A stretch of DNA of 64,000 nt from Pohlia nutans (Eukaryota > Streptophyta > Bryopsida > Bryales > Mniaceae). A program made the translations under genes and the position numbers. This document shows, piece by piece, positions 1 to 12,900 of this stretch. The stretch lies in contig CM040094.1 in assembly GCA_022496805.1 (NCBI GenBank), forward strand, positions 19,801,501-19,865,500. The letters are read 5' to 3'. The notes under the pieces are model-generated. The model was not told the origin of the DNA and ran no database searches. It worked only from the letters and a program-made list of their open reading frames with translations. The first letter of the stretch is position 1. Every line of letters starts with the position of its first letter.

Positions 1-939
1 CAACAAGAGAGAACCCATTACCAATTGTAACTCACACTACAACCAACATCATCATTACAGCATTGATTGCGGATAATGCCCCTAGCTGTTGGTGAAAGGA
101 GCCAGTTGATAATGGGGTAACCACCTTATTGAATGAGCCCAGAGCAGTGATTGCTAATTTTAGCCAAACTGCTACATAAAATTTGGATGGCTAATTGATA
201 CAGAGGAGTTTTGAAAAAAAAAAAAGGGAAGGAATACTAGCCAGACTAGTTAAGATGTATAGCCTCTTCAAACGTAGGTATCACCCAGGTATTGCCTAAG
301 TAGCACCTAGGTAGCACATGTGTATTACCCTGATACTACCTATATATATTAATATGACAAGAGCATTCAAGGAGCCTGGATTGCACTTCCAGTCATGGAA
401 AAGCAGCAAAAATGCTAAACTGTCTTCTGACAAGAAAAAACCACTGGCGCCGAGGAAAAAAAACTGAATTATGAGTTATATGTTCAGAGAATCTAATCAA
501 CCCAGTAAAATATCTCACATAATCCAATTAATGGACGTCCTTATCCACTGCCGACATGCTTCTTCGGTTTTCACCAAACGAAACCCTAATGCGAGAAATT
601 TATACATTCCACCATTCTTCAAGACCGAGAATTGTTACCAGTGAGAATATCGAAATTCACGAATGAAGAAATTAATTCGCGAAGTAGTAATGCAAAGATT
701 TTCCAAGACAAGAGTCATCCCATCTCCAGAAGCGCGTGAAACCCCAGAAATTTAGCACGGAACAGCATGAGAAACCGAACCGAGACGCAAATGGCAGAAG
801 CAACGCTTCTAACTTTTGCAGATGGTGTCCAAATAATGCATTCTTCGGTGCGTTGGAATCCTCATGATTATAAACCCTTCATCATTGAAGAATTCGCAAC
901 GCGAAAAGTCAGTGGGGCAGTTAGGGGTGTCGTGATTGT
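1..939. other. Flanking AT-rich DNA, possible intron of the leftmost gene
   Basis: No convincing coding sequence is seen. Around 274-345 there is a short imperfect repeat of the type cctaggtagcac. Because the exon at 1155-946 ends in a donor site, this stretch may be the intron that follows it. Confidence 0.4.
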
Positions 940-945
940 ACTCAC

Positions 946-1155
946 CTCACTCCCTGAGCTGGTAGAGACCTTCTCGTCCTCTACAACCGAGCCGGAAGAC
1001 GACGACTGAGCAACGGCTGACCTCCGGGCACCGCGGACATTGAGTGCAACGTGCGCAGGTTGCAGCGATGACACAGCGAGGTGGGACGGGCGGCGCTGAG
1101 GCGTGGCACCGCGCAGGTAGAGAGCGGAGGAGGCGACATAGCACATAGTCGCCAT
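946..1155 (-). CDS. First exon of a probable chloroplast-targeted protein (partial)
   Basis: Read on the minus strand, an ATG in good context (gccATGG) opens 70 codons that end in phase 0 at a consensus donor (GTGAGT at 945-940). The peptide begins MATMCYVASSALYLRG and is rich in Ala, Ser and Arg with almost no acidic residues for about 50 residues, then turns Ser-rich and acidic (SSSSGSVVEDEK). That is the usual profile of a chloroplast transit peptide followed by a mature N-terminus. The exon sits in a GC-rich island inside AT-rich DNA, as expected for a real 5' exon. I could not find the next exon between 939 and 1, so the rest of the gene probably lies left of the window. The mature protein family is not recognisable. 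Plus-strand ORFs over the same bases are shadows. Confidence 0.45.
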
Positions 1156-1425
1156 GGCTACTACTTCCAACGCTTGGCTACAAGACAGGACTCTGCAATT
1201 CATACAAGAGCAGGGCGAGCAAGCCAATGCCACGCACATGACTATGAGGGCAGAATGCCCTCTGCCTCACCTGCTTCCGCCAGCGCAAAGTAAAGGAAGA
1301 GAAAGAGGCCCTGCTGCTCGTGGGGGCCTCAAGCCTCAGGTCCCTGACGAGGAGGGAAAGAGTCCGAGGATTTTCTTTCATTTTATCAAAGGGAGTCTCA
1401 TTGGCGATTTGAAAATTGTAACTCA

Positions 1426-1512
1426 GATAGATAGATAGATAGAAACACCAACCCTATAGAAAGGGCCGGCGTGAATAAAGTGTCCGTTCGTAATGTCAAT
1501 GACCCGATGCCC
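1426..1512 (+). repeat. Dispersed ~80-bp repeat next to a GATA microsatellite
   Basis: A short gata run is followed by a block with the core ggcgtgaataaagtgtc and a following tgtcaatgacccg. The same block recurs at 56507-56587, and a partial copy lies at 43717-43765. It is non-coding and probably part of a decayed transposon. Confidence 0.6.
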
Positions 1513-1570
1513 AAATTGTAACTCAAATAATAGAGTTATCCGTAAATTATAGGGTTTAGTGGGCCTTAGT

Positions 1571-2168
1571 TTAACCCCTAAAGGACCGCAGTTTTTCCTG
1601 TTTTTCCTGTTTTTCCTGTTTTTCCTGTTTTTCCTGTTTTTCCTGTTTTTCACCTCTTTCTATTCATTTTCTTGTGAATATTTTTTTTCCTCTTGATAGA
1701 AAATGCCAAATCAAACATTGAAATAAAATTTAAGATTTTTTTAAACCAATTAAACAATTTTCCCCATGTCTTCAAAGACGGTCAAAAATTTCCCAAAAGA
1801 CTGCAATTTCATCTTTTTCACTTCAAACGCTATAATCTTGCAATCTGTACGGTCAAATTTTATGAAAATTTTACCATGCACTCTCTTGGTAATCTTTAAC
1901 AAGATCCTACGATTAAAGTTGAAAAATAATAATTTTTGAGATTTTTTTTAGCCCTGCCCGCACTGCCCATTCTCCCCAAAAAAAACCCTTTTGTTCCATA
2001 ACTTCTACTTAAAAAGTCGGAATCAAAAAAAATTAGACTCCCATTTTTGTATTGACGTACCAAATTCACATGATTTATTTCAAAAATTAAAATTAAAAAT
2101 TGACACCATGGGAACCTACCCAAACATTGAAATGTCCTAGTTAGGACACTTGGTCTTTTAGGGGTTAA
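1571..2168. mobile_element. TTAA-flanked MITE, piggyBac-like ends
   Basis: The left end reads TTAACCCCTAAAGGACC and the right end, reverse-complemented, TTAACCCCTAAAAGACC. The element is 598 bp, has no coding capacity and is AT-rich. TTAA at both ends with inner ends starting CCC is the hallmark of piggyBac-type insertions (established for that superfamily). No transposase is present, so the assignment rests on the ends alone. Confidence 0.6.
1591..1650 (+). repeat. 9-bp tandem repeat (gtttttcct)n
   Basis: About 6.7 perfect copies of a 9-bp unit lie inside the MITE at 1571-2168. Read on the minus strand it gives an artificial KNR repeat peptide that should not be taken as a gene. Confidence 0.9.
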
Positions 2169-3491
2169 CTAAAATTTGGAGAAACTAAAACTATCCAGAG
2201 AAGATCTAGGAAATCAAATGAATGGGTGAGTGGGGACGGTCTAGGTATATATAGCAAAAATCTAAAGGGGCTAGCAATGACCTTCTTCATATGTGAAGGT
2301 GAATAATAGAAACTTGGGTGAGAAGTTTTTTAACACCCATTTTGGTACTTTCAAAGTTTGCATTCACAGTTTTTTTTAGTGCCCGACACCTGTTCTTTTT
2401 TGAGGATTAATGTCACTACCGGTATTCACTCAAACTATGATCCACTCATCCACTTTTGAGGGACTTTACGGATAACTCTAATAGATAGCATTTTTTTGGC
2501 GGGTATAATTATTATTTTTAACTACAAATATATAGCTTTCTATAGAATTTTTGGCTATTCGTACCAATGCCGTAAGGGAAGATTTTGGCGATATATTGGT
2601 AATCTATTTTTTTATCCAAATTTTCCTTATAGCAACATAGCAAGCCCTTTTTTCCAAATAGCAAGTTGGTAATATATAGCCACAAATATAACATTGGAAG
2701 GGGTGAAGCCTACCCAACATGATGAGACCTCACATCGCATGAGGCTTGACACGGAAGGCGTCTTCCGGCGCAATGCTGTTCAAATATATTTTTTCAATCA
2801 TTGCCCTTTTTTGGCAATTCCGCACAAAAGATGTTCCAATTTCCCTCTTCCAATTTTTATGAAAAAACGTGGGAGGCGGCGTTGATGTCGCTTCACACAG
2901 AATGAGGTGCGTTGGTTTTTCGTTAAAAGAAGATCAAATTAAAAGATGTTATGGGCCAACATCGCAAAACAATACATTATTCCACAATATCATTGAAAGT
3001 GCCAGACTACTTGCATGGCGCCTCTCATGTTAGACGTACGTGAATTCTTTTGCAAAAAATCTACGCTAATATGGTACACATATATGTCCAATTTGCCCAT
3101 GCGAAAGGCAAGCATTTCTTGATCAGGTGGGTGGAAGGGTTGGAATTGCAAGTATTTGGTGGAGACCCATTTTGGAGTCTAAAGAATTGGAGGAAAAGCT
3201 CTAGGCATGTTGAAAAGAGACACGTGAGCCAGTAGACAATCTTTACTCTAATTAGCAGGCTAGTTCTGTTATGCTACTTTTGAAGGCAAATTCTCCTTTT
3301 GTTGGCAGAACTACGTCAGTCAAAGGCATAATTACGCCCTCGTGTGTGTGAGACTTCAACCTATCTAGAGCTTTCCAACCTATGGCTAGAGCTTCTCCTC
3401 ATACCCTTACCTCCAAAAAAAAAGGGTCTCCACTCCAAAACTTGGACTTTTTATCCACATTTCCACTTAGTACCGAGCTTAGTACCCCTCT
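2169..3491. other. Intergenic DNA, nothing recognised
   Basis: Low-complexity AT-rich sequence with only short random ORFs. It runs up to the target-site duplication of the large element. Confidence 0.5.
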
Positions 3492-3570
3492 AAAATTCAT
3501 CAGGAAAGCTTGTATGCGAGCGAAGAGCGGAGAGCGGAGAGCAGAAAGTGGTGAGCGGAGAGCGGAAAAC
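3492..3570. repeat. Left target duplication, TIR and gagcgga repeats of element 1
   Basis: The 9-bp duplication (3492-3500) is followed by the ~30-bp inverted repeat and then a run of 7-bp gagcgga-like units to about 3568, before AT-rich DNA. The same order occurs at 10489 and 20431, and in mirror image at 15649, 32443 and 36180. Confidence 0.8.
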
Positions 3571-3704
3571 TCAAATTCAATTATTCAAACTTGGAAAAAA
3601 GGGACCCCTATGACCACGGAATTTTGAAAATTGGATTAAAAAAATTTGAACTTATTCCAAATTTAACCGTATAAATTAGTCTAAATTTAGGATTTAAAAC
3701 CTAT

Positions 3705-3835
3705 TACCGTGTAGCCATGTGACCTTGTGACCGTGTGACCTTGTTACCCGCAACCAAGCAACCACGTGACCTTGTGGCCGAGTAATCATGTGACCGTGTA
3801 ACTATCGGTTCTTGTGACTGTGTGAGTTACAAACC
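3705..3835 (+). repeat. Subterminal degenerate repeats of element 1 (gtgaccgt-like)
   Basis: A loose series of gtgaccgtgt / gtgaccttgt units follows the left terminus. Elements 2 and 3 each have their own, unrelated, subterminal repeat blocks, so this may be a shared structural habit (possible transposase-binding zone; inference). Confidence 0.6.
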
Positions 3836-4169
3836 GCATAACCGAGGGAATTGAAAACATTATACCGTGTACTTATTAGCCGCATTGCTGAGTTTACCAT
3901 GTGATAGTTACCAGCTGCAGGAACTCATTACCTATAAGGTAACTAGTGAATTGATCACATCGAATTTGATATTTTAAATCTCTTCACATGATTAATATAG
4001 CGTAAATCTTTGACTGTCACTTCAACTAAAATTAGCTACAGTACATGGCTACACCTCTCGCCCTTCGCCCTTGTCCCTCACCTCTCCAAATTCAGTGCGT
4101 CAGTCCGCCCTCCTCGCATTTGCACTCGATCCTCTGCTTTTTGGCATTCTGGCATTTCATCAACTTAGG

Positions 4170-4811
4170 ATGGCTCCCTATTTCGCAGAGTTGATGGAGT
4201 TGTTTTCTGAGGTGTGGATGACACCGGAGGTCGCAATGAACGTAGTATTCTCTGACATAATGCCTGAGACGCATCCGGAGCGAATGGAGAACAACGATTG
4301 GTGTATCGCGTACATTGAGGTCCTGGAGAACCTGAAGCAGCGTGGATCGAATTGGGCTGCGTTGATTGAAACCATGCCAACGTGGTCCGCATATTTAGTG
4401 GCCCATAGAGAGATGAACTTGGCAAGGAAAGAGAAAAATGAGCACGGAACAGGGATGTTTTTCACCTACTGGGCAGAGGCGCTGACAATGTTTATGACTA
4501 GTCGAGACATTCCATTTGAGATTGATGAACAACTTGTGAGGACGGATTTGCACTTGCTGTCACTGCAGCAGAAAGTTCTGCTCCGCGACCATCTGAAAGC
4601 AACTGCTAAGTTTGAGCTAATGGGACCGACTGAAGGATTCAGCATGAGCGCAAGTTCATCCAGCAGCGCGAAACGTGGAAGACAATGTAGGTACTGGGCA
4701 CCTCGAAGAGTCTACGTTGGCGACCTGGAGTGGCCAATCGGAGCAAAGGTGTGCCTCGACGCAATCTTCGGAAGACCCTCGGACGCCTGGCGTGATAGTT
4801 TCTTTGGCTAG
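4170..4811 (+). CDS. Unknown 213-aa protein carried by element 1
   Basis: The first ATG in this frame is at 4170 (MAPYFAELMELFSEVW); the frame is open further upstream but without an ATG. The product is alpha-helix-rich and mixed in charge for about 145 residues. A Ser-rich linker follows, then a basic C-terminus (AKRGRQCRYWAPRRVYVGDL) that ends IFGRPSDAWRDSFFG. No family is recognised and no membrane segment is seen. It lies just inside the left end of element 1, transcribed inward. No counterpart is visible in elements 2 and 3. It could be an element-specific accessory protein or a captured host gene. Good codon-level texture (few rare stops in frame, balanced composition) supports real coding. 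Confidence 0.45.
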   Translation: MAPYFAELMELFSEVWMTPEVAMNVVFSDIMPETHPERMENNDWCIAYIEVLENLKQRGSNWAALIETMPTWSAYLVAHREMNLARKEKNEHGTGMFFTYWAEALTMFMTSRDIPFEIDEQLVRTDLHLLSLQQKVLLRDHLKATAKFELMGPTEGFSMSASSSSSAKRGRQCRYWAPRRVYVGDLEWPIGAKVCLDAIFGRPSDAWRDSFFG

Positions 4812-5676
4812 CGAGGAGTCGAAACAGGGATTTGAGATGGACAATAACTAGTAAGACAGCAAGCTCTCGTTGTGCAGGAATAGGAGGAACGTATGAGGCA
4901 GATAAGGGCTTCAGATTTTAGTATTGCGAAGCTGCATGATCCAGTATGACAATTTTGAGACTCTAGGAATCAGAGCGCGTTAACAATTGTAAAGTATTTT
5001 GTAGCTTAAACATGGATGTGCGAGTTCTATTGTGACTAAATCACGTGTGTCTCATATTGAACATGCATACATAAGCGCGAGCGTAAGCTCTCGGCACCTA
5101 CAGGATATAGAGATGTACATGAGCCCGAGAATACTTAGCTCGTTCCCCAGCACGCACCCCAAGAACCTGACCCCGACTATCTCCCCGAGCCTGTCGCAAC
5201 ACGGTACCTCTCGGCTCCGACAGGCTACAACTACGCATCGACCCGGCACGTTGCACACTTCGACGGTTCGACCTCGTACCTGTCGGCTCCGACAGGGTAC
5301 ATCGACGCCATCCCATGCCACGATGGGCACGTCGCCCTTTAAGGTTCCGCTCCGACAGAGCATCGCGTCGGAATTGACCAGGTATCATCACGCTACGTTG
5401 CCATAGGAACACATAAGCATGATACAATCAAGAGGCAAGAATAATACGGTTTAGGGTAAAACAAACATGACAAGGATGTTACCAAGTGTAATACAAGATC
5501 GACTCAGCCTCAAACAACTATCAAACATGGAATTCAAGTAAGCCTAGTGAAGTGAAATGAAATTGAGCTTGAAGTTCCAAGATTGTGCCTTCATCTCAAA
5601 GAGGTCTCTCAGCCCTTATACATGCAGGTTCAAGAGCACCAGACTTGGAGATTACTATTGCAGGAAACAACATGAG
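4812..5676. other. Non-coding, with dispersed ctgtcggctccgacagg hairpins
   Basis: No credible gene is seen. The short inverted repeat ctgtcggctccgacagg, or variants of it, occurs near 5086, 5205, 5281 and 5345. Further copies lie at 9712, 9827, 10073, 10200-10475, 15721-15895 and 34998, all within element 1. Confidence 0.6.
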
Positions 5677-6183
5677 CTAATAGTCTTTAATCCAGCATGG
5701 CTTGTAATTGCCCGAGTCAGTGTCGGAGTCAGCACCACAACCAGCGTCCCATTCATAGCACTCCGGATTTGGATAAGCTTCTGCAGGCTCCATGCAACGA
5801 GAACAATTGCCGCACTCTTTCTATTCATAACAAGCTTCCACGTCGCCGACTGGATCGACCTCATCCTCAATTGGATATGCGTCAGCCCCAGAGTTGTCGT
5901 CGTCCTCAGATCCGTCAACATCAACTTTGTCATCTGCAAATTCAACCCACTCTGAAGCATCGTCTCCCTCCAAAGAACATTCATCTGGATCCTCTGAAAC
6001 TGGGGGACTGCTACATCTGGCTCCGAACATGACTGTGGACACACTCATGGAAGAATAGGATGAAGCGGATGCGTGAGGAAGTGCATCATCTCTCTTCCGT
6101 TTCTTCCCACGCGCCTTGTCTGGACTCTCAATTAACTCAGTCACCCACGAAACACTACTAAAATCTTCCACAATTGTCGCCAT
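5677..6183 (-). pseudogene. Acidic Cys-rich ORF with an internal TAG
   Basis: An ATG at 6183 in strong context (gccATGG) starts a 120-residue reading frame. It has a basic cluster (ARGKKRKRDD, likely nuclear localisation) and a long acidic stretch. The frame meets TAG at 5823-5821, then continues 47 coding-like codons in the same frame to a second TAG at 5679-5677. That tail is Cys-rich (KECGNCSRCMEP, then further Cys). The tail has the composition of real protein, so the first TAG is either a nonsense mutation or, less likely, a readthrough site. The ORF lies just downstream of the methyltransferase-like gene on the same strand. The family is not recognised. An ATG at 6231 is an alternative start in the same frame. 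Confidence 0.45.
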
Positions 6184-6917
6184 GGCCGAGAGTGAGGAGA
6201 AATGCAAAGGACTGAGAGCCGGTGAACTCATATAAGTGGCGATGGTATAAATGAAGGTAGCTGATCATGATAAAATCCACCATGAGTAGGAGTACAATAA
6301 GGAAGAGAAAATAATAGAAATTGTCATGATCAACAGCCGTCATAAAGTCTAAGTACAGATCCGCAGCCGTCAATCTTGGAATTATAATGAAAATAGGGTC
6401 TAATGAACTCAATGAAATTTAAAACGGCAATGATTAAGAATATAATGATATAGATCTCAGGGCTGTTGTACAACCTAGGGGAGAAAGTAATGATAGGTAG
6501 CAAGGACAGCAGGCCGACATGGAGTACGTAAGGACAGTTAATAGCGGAGTACCCAATAAATTATAGAAATGAGATTAGAATTAACATACCTTAGGTATAA
6601 ATTAGAAATAAGGTCCTTGGGATGCGGGTTGGCAGAACCTAGAGTAATCAATGTGAGTGCTTCAGACTCTCAGGTACTCACATTGGCCCCAATCCCCTGG
6701 TCTGACTGGCACCAGATCTCCTGACTTCCCCTAAGAGCGAGCCAAATGACGTGAGTTGAATTCACAACTAGACGATGACTGGGACTCTGAACAACATCCA
6801 CGAATAATAGATCATTGACACAAGAGGGGATGACAAGGTGACAGGCGGGTATATGAAAAACAAGTCATTAATTCAATAAACGAGACGGGTGAGTAAAATC
6901 AACGGCCCGTAATGCGG
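6184..6917. other. Non-coding spacer between two minus-strand genes
   Basis: No gene signal is seen. It separates the 3' end of the methyltransferase-like gene from the acidic ORF downstream. Confidence 0.5.
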
Positions 6918-9900
6918 CTAGCCGGAGTATTCTGAGTCGCTAGAATTGCCGGTAAGACAATTTAACACATGGCAATGCTCAACAAAGTCATACGAGGTGT
7001 CTAGAACTGCGAAGTGATCTATGAATCGCTCCACGGCCCGGGACCGTAAAGACGGCTGCTTCACCAGCGGGAGCGGAGTGATATGCATCGCAAGTAGACG
7101 AGCAGTCCGCTCCGCGTAATCCGGCATAGAGAAGGCGCGGCCTGGAGACCTGAAGGCGATTCAAATATCAGAATCTGATGCACGCAGTATCTATACAGAT
7201 AGTTGGAAATCAAAATGCCATAAGTCACAGAATGGAAATGAATGAGAAATACTCACTTACGCATCGGTGAGACGCTGGCGCTTCCTGACGGGCGACGCCG
7301 GCCGAAACTGCAGAGACGACTCGAGCTCTTCATTCCTTGTCGAAGTAGATGAAACAGGTTGAGCGTGGCTAAGGAATATGTCTTGAGCTTTGGACTCCAG
7401 AACTTTATTGACAAGGGGCTCCAATACACCGATGAAGATGTCTGGGTCGGCTTCCAAGGCAACGATGTGCCTTCTCGAAGTAACACAGGCATGGATCGAG
7501 CATCCTGCGCAATGTCAGAACACAATATCAGAATCAGAGGCATAGGATGTGCTGATGCTAGCGCTGATAGGGATTGAACTCACTTGTTGCAGCGGCAATG
7601 TCAACCACAATATTCTCCTCGTCGGTGGCAGAGAGAATGAGACTCGAGAAGAACGTTGGGTCCTTCTCTTTCGGACCACGCCACGGACCATCTGCGTTTA
7701 CTGTAAGCGTCTCCGTGACCGTAAAATTTACAATCGCGTCCTGTTTGCACAAATCGATGGATAGACTCTGCAGCTCTTGGGTAGCTCTAAAATCGAATTT
7801 GGAATGCCTCGGCGTCTTGTCTGCTCGCGGGTGGGTGCAAGCAGTGCGCACCAGTAGGGCCACTTTGAACATGCTCGTGGTGGAGCCTCGAATCTTTGCA
7901 GACTTCAAGCACATTCGGTTAACGCCAGTCCAATCCTTAAACACTTTGAAGCCGAACGCGGGGAAATACGACTCAATCTCCTTACGAGTTTGATCATTAT
8001 CATCACTATAGATGAAGAACACGGCCCCGTTGTCGTGAAGGTACTCGTCAGCGAATTGGAATAGGTTTTTGAAGTAGTCGCAAGGTCGAGTGTTCCACTC
8101 CGGCACATTGTCCTCGGGATGTGAGACACCCGACATCGGCAGATTGTCCGGGACATCTGCAATCACAAGGTCCACGTATGTGCTCTTCACACCATCCTTC
8201 CCAAGAACAGTGCAGCGCTTGCCCCGGTTTATTTCCGAGGAGAATTCAGAAATCTCGTCAAACATGTTGACATGCAGCTCTTTATTCAGGACAAGCTGTC
8301 TACACCGACGTCTCTGTCGAAGCTTCGTTTGCGACATGGGTGCGGAAGGAGCACGGATCGGGTAGGACAGCGATGAGTGAGTCGAGAACACCGACTGCGA
8401 AGGCTGAGCGGACATCTGGGTCGAGAGCATCGGCCGTCCCCTCTCACGTTTGCCAGTTATATCCTCAATGTCGGGGTCATCCTGCCGTTGCATTACACGA
8501 ACAGGTGGCTCTGATGCAGCAAGAGCATCGGAAGGTGCCGCTGCCAAGGGTGCTGACGGTGTGGAGGTGACAGTTGTCTGTGTTGCCTCTTGCTTCTTCT
8601 TCTTGCGCCTCAACTTCGCAGCGAGGGCCTTCTTCTCCTTAACTGCCTTCTCCTTCTCTTTTCTCGTCAGCTCCTTTGCGGGTGTCTGGGCTACAGGTTC
8701 ATTGCTATCCGCCGCCATCGGAACTCCGCCATTGAGCCGCAGCTTAGTGGCCTCCTCTTCTGGACTGCAGAAATTCTTCGGGCACTCGAGGTACCAACAA
8801 TTCTCCTCTAGATGTGCATAGCTGTAGGTCTTCTTCTGGTGATTGGTGAAAATATAGTTCTGGTTAGTTGAGTCACACCATGCAGTTGCCCACGGCGGCA
8901 TATCCTTCAGAGCCCCTTTACGAAGAAGCTCGTGTCTCATGTATCTGCACAATGTCAAATATATATATTCATCATTCAGAATTCTCATGGCACATTAAGA
9001 AATCGAAACTAGAATGCTATGTTGTGGAGTGAGTTGTCCAATACCGATGAACAAGTCGCATGGCAAATCTTTTGTGGGCTGGCCAATCCTCCCACTTCGT
9101 TGCTCGATTGAACTGCACCGAGCCGGTGAAGTTACCGAGGTAAGCCTTCTCCCAAACCTTGCACCGCCACTTAAGCAAGTACGTTGCCAGCGTGTCAAAT
9201 TTTATCGGCTCGAGATCCAATGACGGTTTAAGGTCATCCAGTACCTTTACCGCCTCATCTTCTAACTGCAAATTACAAGAAACAGGACGATGTAAGTCGA
9301 TACAAGAAGAAATGATGCCACATGAGTAACATCGAATTAGAGAATTTGAATACGATTGAGGATGAATGTTTACCCCCGCATAGAAGGAGGCGCGGTTCAA
9401 CCACGCAACGAGCTGACTCTCAGGACATAGAGGCCTTGGAAAGAAGTACGTGTCTCGAATCGCCGGTCCACTGTTCCACCACTTGAGCCACATAATCTTG
9501 TGCTTGGCGGCAACAGGAGTAGTTGAAAGCACCTGGAGTTTGTCCATGTGCATCTCGATCCGTTCGGAGTGCGTTGACCTATAATGCTTTCGAATCTGCC
9601 AAACACCTCAATCAGTAAAATGATATACGTGTGACGGGTCCCAAGGGCGTGACGGGCACGAGTGCTGCGACACCGAGCAGCGGGCCGTGGACACGCAGGG
9701 GTAGCCCGTCGGCTCCGACAGGGTACTATGGGGCGTGGCCAAGGCGTGACGGGTCCCAAAGGCGTGACGGGCACGAGTGCCGCAACACCGAGCAGCGGGC
9801 TGTGGACACGCAGGGGTAGCCCGTCGGCTCCGACAGGGTACTATGGGGCGTGGCCAGGGCGTGACGGGTCCCAAGGGCGTGACGGGCACGAGTGCCGCGA

Positions 9901-12900
9901 CACCGAGCAGCGGGCCGTGGACGCACCACTAACCCTTAGAATCTCTCATGAATGCTAACTTTATGACAAATGTTCTACAAATATTCGAATATCGACGAAT
10001 GAGGGCACTATGTATCACATCAACTGTCAATATGTTTACTCCCGCGAGGTTTTGAGATGCGAGTATGTAACCTGTCGGCACCGACGGGCTACGGAGGTAT
10101 GATATTCGTTCGCAGTCTCCTGAGCGAATTCAACATCGACTGCTTAGACTCAGGATGGATCCATGGAAACAAGCAAGGATTGAGACTAGCAAGGAGTCAC
10201 CTGTCGGCACCGAGGGGCTACAAACCCATGTCACTCGATCATATATACCGCTCCGAGCACACTGAGTGGATTAACCTAGGAATCACCTGTCCGCACCAAG
10301 GGGCTACAAACCCATGTCACTCGATCACAAATACCGCTCCGAGCACACTGAGTGGATTAACCTAGGAATCACCTGTCGGCACCGAGGGGCTACAGACCCA
10401 TGTCACTCGATCACAAATACCGCTCCGAGCACACTGAGCACTTGGATTAACCTAGGAATCATATGTCCGCACCGAGGGGCTACTAACCCAGGAATGCTAT
10501 TCTGTGAGCAGTGAGCGGTGAGCGGTGAGCAGTGAGCGGTAAGCGTGAGCGATGAGCAGTAAAATTTCATGATTTTTGAATGGGTTTAGTATGGAAAGTG
10601 GGTCCTATGACCGAGAATTTAATATGATCGTAAGGTATTTTGTGGTTTTTTTTCAGGTACTGGACCTACTTCCGTGGGGTTAGGGTTCCCTATTTCCGCG
10701 TGTAGCCGCGGGATTAGGGTCTCGGGGTTTAGGGGCGTGGTGGCATGCATGGAGTAGAATGGGGTAGTGAGTGCATGGCATGGCCTTAAAGGGTAGAGGG
10801 TTATTGAGGGTCATTCAATCACGTGTTTCAATCGATGCATGTGCTACGGGATTCTCTTCTGTTGTTGCATTCTAACATTCAGTAATACTCACCAGTGGAG
10901 GCGTTGTAATCGAGGACCACGTCTCCAGGATCTGTAGAAGCCTCCACAAGAATTTGCAAGAACCGAGGATCTTTCTCTCGTGCCCCTCTCCATGGAATCT
11001 GGCCATTCATGAGCTGCATTTTTGCTGTCGTGAAATTGTGCAGGAAGTCATCTTCGTCCAGGTCGATACCAGCGTCACGAACCTCAGGAATGATGCGGAG
11101 CTTGAAACCAGAGTGAACGGCGGTGTCCTTCAGTTTGTGCCTGACAAACAGTAGAATCCAGAACCTGCGAGACTGCAAATGTAGGGAGAATTCAATGACA
11201 AGTGACTATGGCAATGAATACGCAAAGTAGAATCAACAAGGCAGTAGGATAATGTACCGTGCGCTACGGGTCTCTACACGAGGAAAGTTGAAGCTCGTTT
11301 ATGCCCCACTAGTCCCTGTATTGCATGTACCCGTACTCTGGAGCCCAACCTAGAACATCCTTTCCGATGGAGGGACTTTCAGGAAGGAAAATAAGAATTG
11401 CACCATCGTCAAATAGGTGCTGGACCGTTTATGCAAATATCGTCTCAACAAAGTCGTCCACGTCCGCCTTGTTCCAGTCAGGGACACTCGTGGAAGGGTT
11501 AGAAATGCGAGGAACTGGGAGGTTATCGGGGACATCTGCAATGATAAGATCTAGGCATGCATCGGAATCAACACGTCCACCAAGTTTTTGATGCTTAATC
11601 TTCTCGACCTGTAAAGTTCAATACACAACATCAATTGCTTGGAAGACATGTAAGAAACCTGACCACCTTGCAGTTTCTGAAGCCAAAGTTGGCACAACCT
11701 AATCTCTTCGTGTGTTGGATTCTGTTTTGTATCCGATCCACACTTCGTCGATGTGCAACTGTTTTACTTAGAGTACTGAATGGTAGACATGTCTGCACAT
11801 AGTTTCTCTTGCATGGAACGTGGAAGCAAAAACAGACTCATAATGAATCACGTATTTTTCATAGCATTTGTTAATCTTAGTCCTCGATGAACCTGAGTAT
11901 CGCTCATATAACTTCTTGTGCAGGTGTTTTTGATAATTAAAAGAAGCTTGAAACGCAGCAGTGCAGTCACGCGCAAACAAATACTTTTCAACTTGTACAA
12001 GGTATTCTTGCTACTTCCTTTTGAGGTCTTTATTAACACTTTTATGGTCTCAGAGTAGATGTTAATGGGCTCAAATCATGAATAGTTTCTTGGAATAAGG
12101 TGGAATACTCTTGAAGGTGAAGATTATTTTATTGTGATTGGCTATGTTCTAGAATTAGAAATCAGAATTAGATGAAATGCATAATGCGGATTAATGATAA
12201 ATTAGTATAGAGATGTATACGTACCGTTTTAGCAAAGTTTAGTATATCAACCCAAGCAGCTGGAGCTGTGCCCTCCTTCAATTTCTGCTTCCCAAGAGCA
12301 ATAAGCGATTTGTTAAGAATCATCACCTTTAGCAAGATTCCGTGCATACTTGTTCGAAGCGAGCTTTGAGTAATTCTTCGCGCATTCTAGGTACCAAGGC
12401 GAGGCTAGTAGCTCAGGAAGCTTAAACAATCGTAGTTGATTTGGTGTGAAAACGTATGATGGCATTGCCTTGTCAATCCATGCACCAAAAAACTTAGGCA
12501 TAGCTTTCCGATCAATCGCACCCTTACCAAGGAGTTTGCGATTGAAGTACCTGTAAGTACAGAAGCAAAATGTTTTAATACATAGGTAGAGTAGTGCAAT
12601 TGTAAAGTGAAATGAATTTGTGAAATGGGAAGGTATTTGTGGATTGCAAACCTGTACAGGAGTCGTTTGACGGCATTTGAGGTCCCCTCTTGGTCTTTGA
12701 AGGCACTTATTCTAGAGTAGCCATTGGCCTTCTTGAGTATAAAGTAGAATGCTCCATCCCAGACAAGGATTCTCCATTTCTCAACGTATTGGTTGATTTC
12801 ATCCAAGTCAGGACGGGCTTCCCAGTCAATCTGAATGTCATCGAAGAAGGGTGTTTATGACCTCAGCCGCGACAGAGTCCTCAAGCTGTACAACCGTGAC

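Noticed and set aside
1154..1438. Plus-strand ORF starting MATTSNAWLQ
   Set aside because: It overlaps the better supported minus-strand transit-peptide exon and runs into microsatellite sequence.
1423..1653. Minus-strand ORF with a KNRKNRKNR repeat
   Set aside because: It is the translation of a 9-bp microsatellite and has no other coding signal.
5032..5427. Overlapping ORFs of about 100-124 codons on both strands
   Set aside because: They cover a region of hairpin repeats, have no start context, and show similar openness in several frames, as GC-rich repeats do.
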